Below, one piece after another: positions 41,060-48,138 of a DNA stretch of 64,000 bases. Source of the DNA: Aggregatilinea lenta (lineage in GTDB: Bacteria; Chloroflexota; Anaerolineae; Aggregatilineales; Aggregatilineaceae). Where the stretch lies: positions 930,001 through 994,000 of the forward strand of contig NZ_BFCB01000002.1 of NCBI RefSeq assembly GCF_003569045.1, in the 5' to 3' direction. The position numbers were made by a program, and so were the translations under genes. Numbering within the stretch: position 1 is the stretch's first letter; every line of letters begins with the position of its first letter. Under the pieces are notes generated by a model. It did no database searches, was not told where the DNA came from, and was given only the letters and a program-made list of their open reading frames with translations.

Positions 41060-41743
41060 ATGAGCGAAGACTCTGATCGCACGAACATGCCGCCGGAATC
41101 CCCCCTTCCCGGTAACCCGCCCCCACCGCCGCGCACACAACCGCCCGCTGGCCAGCCGCCAACCGGGACACCGCCCCCTGTGGGCCAATATCCGCCGCCG
41201 CCCGGCCAACGTCAGGAGCCGGTTCAGGGCGCGCCTGCGAGCGCGCGTCCACAAGTCACCCCACTGCGTCCCGCCGGGAGCAACACGAACAGCCGACCGC
41301 AGGCCGCGCAGGTGGATGAGGTCCGGCGCAAAGCCACCGCCGCCCTGGTCGAGGCCGGGATCGACGTGCCGGTCGCGATCCAAACGTTGATCATTGCCGC
41401 CGTGGGCGGGCTGCTGGCCGCCCTGCTGGATGAAATCCTGGGCCTGCCGACCGGCGCGCTGTGGTTCACCTTCGGCTGGATCGTGGCCGCCTTCAGCGGC
41501 GCGACGTATGCGATGGTGAAGAACGCGAAGGGGCTGCCCGCCGCGATCATGAGTCTCGTCGCGGGTATCGTGGCGTTCCTGCTGTACTTCATTTTGACCG
41601 AGATCATCGGGGATGAGTACGGCTGGACCTATTCGCTGAACGTGTTCAAGGCCATCATTACGGGGGCCATCGTCGGGCTGATCGGCTTCGGCTGGTTCGC
41701 GCTGATGAAGTGGCTGCCCGCTAAGCTGCCGCGCATCGGGTGA
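41060..41743 (+). CDS. Pro-rich four-TM membrane protein
   Basis: The 227-residue protein starts with about 85 residues of Pro/Gln/Gly-rich disordered sequence (PPPPPRTQPPAG). A short helix (VRRKATAALVEAGIDV) leads to four TM segments (about 104-122, 128-147, 155-175 and 193-212). GGAGG precedes ATG 41060. It is 80 bases downstream of folK but unrelated in function as far as can be seen. The architecture occurs in many uncharacterised Chloroflexota and actinobacterial proteins. Confidence 0.65.
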   Translation: MSEDSDRTNMPPESPLPGNPPPPPRTQPPAGQPPTGTPPPVGQYPPPPGQRQEPVQGAPASARPQVTPLRPAGSNTNSRPQAAQVDEVRRKATAALVEAGIDVPVAIQTLIIAAVGGLLAALLDEILGLPTGALWFTFGWIVAAFSGATYAMVKNAKGLPAAIMSLVAGIVAFLLYFILTEIIGDEYGWTYSLNVFKAIITGAIVGLIGFGWFALMKWLPAKLPRIG

Positions 41744-41744
41744 G

Positions 41745-41905
41745 GCACGAAGCGATTAGCCGTTAGCGGTTGGCGGTTAGCTGAAGCGCAAAGGCAAGAG
41801 CAAAAAAGCACCTCACCCCCGGCCCCTCTCCAATCTGGGTTGGAGAGGGGAGACAGGCAAAATCAGGTGTGATCGTGTAGGGCGGGTCTATGACCCGCCC
41901 GTTTG
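41745..41905. repeat. Composite intergenic repeat (three modules in order)
   Basis: Order: GCGATTAGCCGTTAGCGG and GGCGGTTAGC (41754-41780), CACCTCACCCCCGGCCCC hairpin with CTCTCC-AATCTGGGTT-GGAGAG (41810-41855), then GTAGGGCGGGTCTATGACCC (41877-41896) continuing to CGCCC. Same order as 12722-12872 and 28178-28310. Confidence 0.75.
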
Positions 41906-41949
41906 CTGCCGCGCTGTGCTGCGGGGGGAAAATGTGAGCCGGTGCGCCG

Positions 41950-42672
41950 TCAGTCCGCCACGACCCGGCGCGTGCCGCCAAACGCGGGCGACCACGAATA
42001 ATCGGAGCGCCAGAAGTCCGGGTGCGCCGGATCGGTGAAGCGGCGCAGGTCGATGCCCGGCGTCCAATGGCTGCGGTCGGGCAGGTACGTCTCCTCGTCA
42101 AACTCGGCCTGATCCAGAATCGCGCCCTGCAAGTTTGCGTCGTAGAGCCGCGTACCCTGCAACCGTGCCCGCCACAGATTCGCCCCGGTGAGATCCGCCC
42201 CGGTCAGGTCCGCGCCCTGCAAGTCCGCCCGGCCCAGCACCGCGTGCTGGAGCTTCGCGCCTTCCAGCACGGCGCGGGGCAGCGCCGCCTGGTAGAGCCG
42301 CGCGCTCTGCAAGTTCGCGCCCGCCAGATCCGCGCCGCGCAGCACGCCGTCGCTCAGCCACCCCATGCGCCGCAGCTCCTCGACGGCCCGCGTCGCCTCG
42401 TCGTTCATGCGGCTCCCCATCTGCGCTAGCAGACTGGACTTGGTGCGGCTGGTGCCCAGGATCTGGTCCAGCAGCACGAACGTGATCGACGCGCCCGCCA
42501 GCTCCGTGCCCAGGTTCAGGAACAGCCCGGCCCAGTCGCCGCTGATGATCACGGCGGGGATCACCGACGCCACCGCCACGCCGACCAGCGCCACCAGGAT
42601 CTGCTGCGAGGTGCGGTCCAGCATACGCCACCACCGCCCCGGTGTCAGTTTGCGATTGCGTGTTTCGCCCAT
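41950..42672 (-). CDS. Membrane-anchored pentapeptide-repeat protein
   Basis: Two hydrophobic segments (about 24-45 and 51-72) are followed by a basic linker and about 16 pentapeptide repeats of the A(D/N)LxX type (about 110-190, for example LRGADLAGANLQSARL and ADLTGADLTGANL). Such repeats form a right-handed beta-helix. ATG 42672 is preferred, with AGGGGG upstream, over an ATG 21 bases earlier. Function of this type is mostly unknown; some pentapeptide proteins mimic DNA or protect gyrase, but nothing shows that here. Confidence 0.82.
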   Translation of the reverse strand: MGETRNRKLTPGRWWRMLDRTSQQILVALVGVAVASVIPAVIISGDWAGLFLNLGTELAGASITFVLLDQILGTSRTKSSLLAQMGSRMNDEATRAVEELRRMGWLSDGVLRGADLAGANLQSARLYQAALPRAVLEGAKLQHAVLGRADLQGADLTGADLTGANLWRARLQGTRLYDANLQGAILDQAEFDEETYLPDRSHWTPGIDLRRFTDPAHPDFWRSDYSWSPAFGGTRRVVAD

Positions 42673-42788
42673 GACGGCCCCCTGCAACTGCATGCTCGTT
42701 TCGATACGACTGTGCCCACCATACCACGAACCAGCCCCGGCGGGAAAACCAGCCCACGCAACCCATGTTGTGTGGGGACTCCGGAGAA

Positions 42789-42814
42789 ACAAAAAAACCG
42801 GGCAGCAGCCCGGT
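42789..42814 (-). terminator. Terminator of heme O synthase gene
   Basis: Minus strand ACCGGGC-TGCT-GCCCGGT, then TTTTTTT, 25 bases after the stop. Confidence 0.92.
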
Positions 42815-42838
42815 CATTAACACGCACTTACATCCGCG

Positions 42839-43753
42839 TCAGATCAGGGTGGCAAAAACGACCGCCAGCAGGATAAGGCTCAGGTAGATATTCGACACCT
42901 TGAACACGCTCATCGCGCGCGGACCGGTGTAGTCCCGGATCAGGCGCGCCGATTCGACCAGCAGCCACACGGTCGAGGGGATCACCGGCAGGAGGTAGAG
43001 CACGCCGAGGGACCGATCCAGACCGAGCAGCAGGCCAAATGCACCGGTCGCAATCGCGTGCGCCACCATCCAGAAGATCGACCAGCGCGGCGAGGTCACC
43101 ACCGGCAGCATCGGCACGCCCGCCCGCGCGTAATCAGCGCGATAGGCCAGCGACAGCGCCCAGAAGTGAATCGGTGACCATGTGAACAGCAGCAGCGAGA
43201 GCACGATCACGCCCGGATCGTTCCACGCGCCGACCGCCGCCCCGCCGCTCAGCACGGCAGCGCTGCCCGCCGCCCCGCCGATCACCACGTTCCATACGCT
43301 GCGCGGCTTGAGCCAGATGGTGTACACGCCCACGTAAATAAACGCGCCCAGGCCCAGGAAGACGGCCAGCGCGGGATTGCCCGCCAGCAGCGCCAGGATC
43401 AGCGACGCCGCGATCATGCCCGACGCCACAGCAAACACGACCGTCGCGTTATACTGCCCCGTCACCAGCGGGCGGCGGCGCGTGCGCTTCATATCGGCGT
43501 CTTTGAAGCGCTCCACGTACTGGTTCAGCGCGGACGCGCCCGACGCGGAGAGCGTGCCCGTCACGGCCAGCAGTGCCAGCTCGCCCAGCGACGGCGCGCC
43601 GCCGCTGCCTAACATCGCGCCGCCCAGCGCCGCGAACAGCAGCAGCATCACCACGCGCAGCTTGAACAGCACGGCCAGCGATGCCAGCGTCCCGCTGCGT
43701 TCGCGGGTCGTCGATGCTGTCGCAGCGGACGGAGATTGAACAACATGCGTCAT
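42839..43753 (-). CDS. ctaB: Protoheme IX farnesyltransferase (heme O synthase)
   Basis: The 304-residue polytopic UbiA-family enzyme has the two prenyl-diphosphate motifs NQYVERFKDADMKRTRRRP (N-x3-D-x-D region) and YTIWLKPRSVWNVVIGG. It farnesylates heme B to heme O for terminal oxidases. About nine TM helices are visible. GAGAGG precedes ATG 43753. It stands alone here; the cytochrome oxidase genes are not in the window, but the SCO/PCuAC operon at 28400 serves the same enzyme, so aerobic respiration is supported. Confidence 0.94.
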   Translation of the reverse strand: MTHVVQSPSAATASTTRERSGTLASLAVLFKLRVVMLLLFAALGGAMLGSGGAPSLGELALLAVTGTLSASGASALNQYVERFKDADMKRTRRRPLVTGQYNATVVFAVASGMIAASLILALLAGNPALAVFLGLGAFIYVGVYTIWLKPRSVWNVVIGGAAGSAAVLSGGAAVGAWNDPGVIVLSLLLFTWSPIHFWALSLAYRADYARAGVPMLPVVTSPRWSIFWMVAHAIATGAFGLLLGLDRSLGVLYLLPVIPSTVWLLVESARLIRDYTGPRAMSVFKVSNIYLSLILLAVVFATLI

Positions 43754-43759
43754 AGAGAC

Positions 43760-44076
43760 CTCTCACGGAAATAGCGTGCGTGCAATAGGGTTGGGTGGAG
43801 CGTGCGGGGAACCAACAACGATAAGGCTCCACGCAGCAGCCTGGAGCGCGGCGGGCCGGTCACGGGAGCCTACCGGCGGCGATGAGGGCGGTGACGTTCC
43901 GTACGCGCAATAGTCAAATCGATTATAACGACAATCGAAACACATTGCGCCAAATTTTACACAATTAATATGATGCTTTTCAATATATTTCTTTCGGAAA
44001 GTCGCAGCGGGTGTTTTCATCAGAAAACCGGGAGCCTTCCGTCAGCCTGCAGCGCGGCGGGTCTGTTATGATCGAG
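43760..44076. other. Intergenic region with a short duplicated segment
   Basis: No gene is seen. 'cagcagcctggagcgcggcgggccggt' (43831-43857) and 'cagcctgcagcgcggcgggtctgtt' (44043-44067) are related, both near GGGAGCC. A TATAAT on the minus strand (43927-43922) may start the ctaB transcript. Confidence 0.4.
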
Positions 44077-44140
44077 TTTAGAGTGTGTTATGCACTTATG
44101 GCCCCCCGCCCCTGGACCCTGCCCTCCTTGCGGAGGAAGG
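44077..44140. repeat. Left end of the MITE-like element
   Basis: TTTAGAGTGTGTTATGCACTT matches the left end of the 45738-45945 element, followed by a 'gcccctggaccctgccctcc' hairpin. The right end is missing. Confidence 0.45.
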
Positions 44141-44245
44141 AGAACAAAGCACGGATACGGGTGGTCGCACAGCACAGCCTTGAGATGCCGCGCGTGATGA
44201 GGCGAGCGCGGGGCAGGTTCTATCCAGCAAGAAAGGACCTTTAAC

Positions 44246-45577
44246 ATGCCCACCGTGGCGTTCGAAATCGGGATCCTGGCGATCCTGATCCTGTTCAACG
44301 GCGTGTTCGCCCTGTCCGAAATGTCGGTTGTGTCGGCGCGCAAGGCACGGCTCCGGCAGTGGGCTAACGAGGGTCGCGGTCAGGCACGCGTCGCGCTCGA
44401 CCTGGCCGAAGACCCGAACGCGTTTCTGTCCACGATCCAGGTGGGCATCACGCTGATCGGCACGGTGTCCGGCGCGATTGGCGGACAGACGCTCAGCCGC
44501 AGCCTCTCGCGGCAGATCGAGCAGATCGAACCGCTGGCCCCCTACAGCGGCGCGCTCGGCTTCGGCATCGTCGTGGCGCTGATCACGTACGCGTCGCTGG
44601 TGATCGGGGAGCTGGTGCCCAAGCGGCTGGCACTGCAAAACCCGGAGCGCGCCGCGATGCTGGTCGCTCGCCCGATGCGCGCGCTCTCGACGGTCGCGTT
44701 CCCGGTCGTGCGACTGCTGTCGGCCTCCAACAACGCCGTACTGCGGCTGCTGGGCGTCAAGCCCTCGCAGAACGCGCCGATCACCGAAGACGAGATCCGG
44801 CTGCTGCTGGCCGAAGGGGCCGAGGCGGGCGTGTTCGAGGCGGCGGAACAGGACATGCTCGAGAGTGTGTTCCAGCTCGACGACCGCCCGGTGCGCAGCC
44901 TGATGACGCCGCACACCGAGATCGTGTGGCTGGACGTCACCGACGCGCCGGATGAGACGAAGGGCAAGATCGCGGCCAGCCTGCATTCGGTCTACCCCGT
45001 GTGCCAGGGCGGGCTGGATCACCTGCTGGGCGTGGTGCGCGCCAAAGCCCTGCTCGACCAGGCGCTGTCGGGCGCGCCGCTCGATCTGCACGCGCTGGTG
45101 CGGCCCGCGCCGTTCGTGCCGGAGAATGCCGCCGCCAACGACGCGCTCGACCTGTTCCGGCGGACCGGGGAGTCGCTGGCGATGGTCATCGACGAGCACG
45201 GCAGCATCCAGGGCTTCGTCACCGAGCACGACCTGCTGGAAGCGATCGTCGGCGGGCTGCCCTCTGCCGATCACGACGATACGCCGGAAATCGTGAGACG
45301 CGAGGACGGCTCGTGGCTGGCAGACGGCCTGACGCAGATCGAGGCGATCCAGGCGCTGATTGGTGCGTATGCCCTACCCGACGAGGCCCGCGCCGCGTAC
45401 CAGACGCTCGGCGGCTTCGTAATGGACCAGATCGACGCGATCCCCAGCGCGGGGCAGCATTTTAGCTGGAACGGGTTCCAGTTCGAGGTCATGGACATGG
45501 ACGGGCTGCGCGTGGACAAGGTACTGATCGCGCGGGAGGCAAGCGCGGGAACGAAGGACGGCGGCGAGGCGGCGTAA
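44246..45577 (+). CDS. CorC/HlyC-family membrane protein (DUF21-CBS-CorC)
   Basis: The 443-residue protein has the standard three-part layout. A DUF21/CNNM membrane domain (about 1-190) has LFNGVFALSEMSVVSARKARL and TLIGTVSGAIGG. Two CBS motifs follow (about 205-330, VRSLMTPHTEIVWLD, FVTEHDLLEAIVGG). A CorC_HlyC C-terminal domain (about 345-430) has GGFVMDQIDAIPSAGQHF. Relatives affect Mg2+/Co2+ homeostasis; the 'hemolysin' label is historical. The gene is preceded by a truncated repeat, and an antisense promoter with a LexA-type box lies just downstream. Confidence 0.92.
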   Translation: MPTVAFEIGILAILILFNGVFALSEMSVVSARKARLRQWANEGRGQARVALDLAEDPNAFLSTIQVGITLIGTVSGAIGGQTLSRSLSRQIEQIEPLAPYSGALGFGIVVALITYASLVIGELVPKRLALQNPERAAMLVARPMRALSTVAFPVVRLLSASNNAVLRLLGVKPSQNAPITEDEIRLLLAEGAEAGVFEAAEQDMLESVFQLDDRPVRSLMTPHTEIVWLDVTDAPDETKGKIAASLHSVYPVCQGGLDHLLGVVRAKALLDQALSGAPLDLHALVRPAPFVPENAAANDALDLFRRTGESLAMVIDEHGSIQGFVTEHDLLEAIVGGLPSADHDDTPEIVRREDGSWLADGLTQIEAIQALIGAYALPDEARAAYQTLGGFVMDQIDAIPSAGQHFSWNGFQFEVMDMDGLRVDKVLIAREASAGTKDGGEAA

Positions 45578-45662
45578 CGTCACCAGACAGCAAATGAGCG
45601 ACCCGGTTGGGGCCGCCCACTGTTGCCGGACGCTCCGCGGGGTGGGGAAAAGCGTTCCGACT

Positions 45663-45684
45663 AAGAGAGACAACGGCTGTGTGT
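45663..45684 (-). ncRNA. Candidate small RNA 5' hairpin from the SOS-box promoter
   Basis: Just downstream of the predicted start, AGACAAC-ACACAGCC-GTTGTCT forms a 7-bp hairpin. The first 11 codons from ATG 45696 (MTQTTHSRCLS) begin too close to the -10 to be translated normally. A short SOS-controlled RNA or a toxin-type transcript is possible but not shown. Confidence 0.3.
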
Positions 45685-45696
45685 TGTCTGAGTCAT

Positions 45697-45726
45697 AGTA
45701 TACCGAACATATGTTCGTTTTGTCAA
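45697..45726 (-). promoter_or_regulatory. Consensus promoter with LexA-type (SOS) box, reading leftward
   Basis: On the minus strand TTGACA (45726-45721), an 18-base spacer and TATACT (45702-45697). The spacer contains CGAACATATGTTCG (45704-45717), a perfect 14-bp palindrome matching the Gram-positive LexA/DinR consensus CGAAC-N4-GTTCG. Transcription would start near 45690 and run antisense into the end of the CorC/HlyC gene. No obvious protein gene lies in this direction. Confidence 0.72.
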
Positions 45727-45737
45727 GGTTTGACCTT

Positions 45738-45945
45738 AGAGCGTGTTATGCACTTTTTGAGTGAGGAAACTGGTTCGATCCCTGCCCATTGACGCATGAT
45801 CTGTAGGGGCGGGTTTGTAACCCGTCCGGATCTTGCTTACCCGGGGTCCCCGCGCAACAGGGTTGCGTGGGTGATTTTCCCCTTCCCTCCGCTGGCGTGG
45901 GGGAAGGGGCCAGGGGATGGGGGCTATAAGTTCATAACAGGCTCT
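45738..45945. mobile_element. MITE-like element, 208 bp
   Basis: AGAGCGTGTTATGCACTT (45738-45755) is inverted at 45928-45945 (AAGTTCATAACAGGCTCT), 16 of 18 matching. A TA dinucleotide flanks both ends, as in IS630/mariner-type elements. The inside contains GTAGGGGCGGGTTTGTAACC and a hairpin of the composite-repeat type, but no gene. It occupies the space between two convergent genes. Confidence 0.6.
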
Positions 45946-46024
45946 AGAGATTCGGGCGTGGACTGCTGTACGCCTCCGGAACGTCAAAATCAGGTGGAAA
46001 TAATTGTTATGCCGATGCAAGAAG

Positions 46025-48040
46025 CTACTTGTCGCAATAATCCTGAACGGCTTTGATTATTCCACGAGTGGGCTCTTGGAAATTTGGATAAAGTTTCCCA
46101 ATTTGTTCTTCAAGATCAAGGTTGCAGTCGAGAATCTCACGCCAGGCATCAGCTAGGGCGTGATAATCAGGATCGGGATGTTGCTTGTAATGCGTCAGTA
46201 GCTGCCTGACCCTTCCCTTTTTTTCTTCATCTGATTCACGAAGCGCTTGCACCAGCAAACTCGCCACAACATTTAAATCTACAAAGGTATGGACAGCACT
46301 ATCGAGCGTGTCGGCTTCACCAAGATCACCATAAAGTACACTTAGCATTGACAGTCGCTGGTGGATATAGACACTTATTGTTCCCTTAGCATCTTTTTCT
46401 TGCGCTGTAACAGGCTGAATCTCTAACACCGTTTTATAAGTTCTAAAGGCCTTTTGAGGTTGCCCAAAGGCTTCATATGCCTGCCCCAAGGTCGCTAATA
46501 CAGCAAAGCGACCAATGTCACTTTGGTATTGTTCTTGAAAGTCGATAGAAACTGCCCTTTCAAGGTAGATGATGCATTCTTTCTCACCGCGCGAGAGCAA
46601 TAACTCGCCTAATTGATAAACCAACTGCTGACTAAGTGGATTAGCCTGCACTGCATGACGAACGACCTCGATTGCTTCGTCTATACGTCCCAAAGTCTTT
46701 AAATAGTCCCCATAATTGGCCCATACTTTGATTTCGTGTGGTAGTTTCTCGACACCTGCATCTAGCTCATTAATGATTTGCTGCTCCAGGTCTGGCGTAT
46801 GAGGCAACTCTTGTAGCGCATCAGTGTAGAACACCACGGGACGCCAATTGCGCCAGTAACCTTCAGGGTATATTTGCTTCCAGCCTGCCATGAATTCACA
46901 CGCTTCTTCGACCGAACGAGAAATAGTCATGGCACGAGTCAGGGTCGCAGCCAAGTCCCAATCACTGGGATATCGGCCATGCCCCTTATGGGCAATTTCG
47001 TAGGCTAGAACATATTCATTTTGCCTAAAAGCTTGCATACAAGAGTTAAAGAAATTATTACGGGAGCCTGGTAAATCTCGTTCTACGATCAGTGCAAGCG
47101 CTTTTCTGGCCGATACCGAGTCTCCGGTCTCATGGAAACGATCAGCCAAGCGATGCGCTTGTTCCACTGAGGTAACTTGAATAACGCCAGACAGTTCTTT
47201 AAAATCCGATTCAACAGTTAGCCAGTGGTATTGGGCTAGCAGGGTTTCAACCCCAGCAATACGTTCCTCAATTTGCCCAGCCCGGCCTTCTAGCTGATTG
47301 ATAACTGTATCTTTTGACGTTTGAAAGCTTGTCAACGAACGTTCAACTCGTGCTTGGGTATCCTCCATCAACTTTTGCAGTTCGTCTTCCAGTTTTTCCA
47401 CCTGCTCATAAACATAAGCGCGTAAAATATTCTGATTATCTTCGGAACCGTCTTTAATTTGGATTCTTAATGAGTCACGTAAAGAAGTGATTTCTTGATC
47501 GATCGATCCTAGCCGTTGCAATCCTAACACACCAGCCACACCCAAGACAATCGCGCCCAACAAACCCAGTAGAATGTCTTGCAACGCCGAATCCGGTTTG
47601 GATTGCATTGTTTCAAGTGTATCCAATGCAGCTTGATTTTTTGCGTTGTAGTCCCTAAAAGTGCTGACCAGTTCTTCTTGATCGAGTTGCACTGTCCCTG
47701 TGATATTCTGTGAGGCGCTTGCAATCAATGCATCCGTAATTTCCTTGTTACTTTTTCGCAGTTCGTCGATGATATCTTCACCTTTGCCAGGAATAATCCC
47801 GAAACGGAAGCCAAGAACGATGCAGATAACCGTAACGACAACTATGAACCCACCGAGGAGCATGTTACGCTGTGTAGTTCTTCGATAATCTTGGATTGCT
47901 TCATCAATTTGATTCTTTATGATTTGCTCATGTATTACGGCCTTTTCTGGTTCGTTATTGATTGAGTTAGGCGAAGGGCCTATAGATTCAGGAAACTTTA
48001 CAACAGTCTCAGTCACTTGAGTCTTCCTTCCCAAAAGCAT
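46025..48040 (-). CDS. Membrane protein with coiled coil and TPR-like repeats, AT-rich
   Basis: The 671-residue protein has two TM segments (about 60-80 and 155-175), a long coiled coil (about 190-275, rich in E/L/Q/K) and a C-terminal region of TPR-like helix pairs (about 290-600; for example WANYGDYLKTLGRIDEAIEV and YQLGELLLSRGEKECIIYLE). Both termini appear cytosolic. GTG 48082 is rejected since a TATAAT -10 overlaps it; ATG 48040 is used, although no clear ribosome site is present. Base composition is far more AT-rich than neighbours, which suggests transfer. It could be a scaffold or defence-associated sensor; nothing proves this. Confidence 0.72.
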   Translation of the reverse strand: MLLGRKTQVTETVVKFPESIGPSPNSINNEPEKAVIHEQIIKNQIDEAIQDYRRTTQRNMLLGGFIVVVTVICIVLGFRFGIIPGKGEDIIDELRKSNKEITDALIASASQNITGTVQLDQEELVSTFRDYNAKNQAALDTLETMQSKPDSALQDILLGLLGAIVLGVAGVLGLQRLGSIDQEITSLRDSLRIQIKDGSEDNQNILRAYVYEQVEKLEDELQKLMEDTQARVERSLTSFQTSKDTVINQLEGRAGQIEERIAGVETLLAQYHWLTVESDFKELSGVIQVTSVEQAHRLADRFHETGDSVSARKALALIVERDLPGSRNNFFNSCMQAFRQNEYVLAYEIAHKGHGRYPSDWDLAATLTRAMTISRSVEEACEFMAGWKQIYPEGYWRNWRPVVFYTDALQELPHTPDLEQQIINELDAGVEKLPHEIKVWANYGDYLKTLGRIDEAIEVVRHAVQANPLSQQLVYQLGELLLSRGEKECIIYLERAVSIDFQEQYQSDIGRFAVLATLGQAYEAFGQPQKAFRTYKTVLEIQPVTAQEKDAKGTISVYIHQRLSMLSVLYGDLGEADTLDSAVHTFVDLNVVASLLVQALRESDEEKKGRVRQLLTHYKQHPDPDYHALADAWREILDCNLDLEEQIGKLYPNFQEPTRGIIKAVQDYCDK

Positions 48041-48071
48041 AAAATAATAATGGTTTTTAATCTTTAGTAGT

Positions 48072-48077
48072 ATTATA
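48072..48077 (-). promoter_or_regulatory. -10 hexamer of the 46025-48040 gene
   Basis: TATAAT on the minus strand, 32 bases before ATG 48040; the -35 (TTTCTT) is weak. Confidence 0.45.
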
Positions 48078-48138
48078 ACCACTGCAAGTAATATAAGAAA
48101 AATATATATCCACTGACAAAATGTGTCAATAAGAAATC

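Noticed and set aside
43760-44020. Possible structured RNA or riboswitch upstream of heme O synthase
   Set aside because: There are GC-rich hairpins and a short duplicated segment, but no SRP, cobalamin, FMN or other riboswitch core that I could recognise.
45374-45673. 99-codon minus-strand frame downstream of the SOS-type promoter
   Set aside because: It starts with TTG without a ribosome site and is mostly antisense to the CorC/HlyC coding region; it looks like a shadow. The promoter itself is kept as a finding.
48041-48082. GTG start at 48082 for the AT-rich TPR protein
   Set aside because: A TATAAT element overlaps these codons, so transcription would begin after the GTG.
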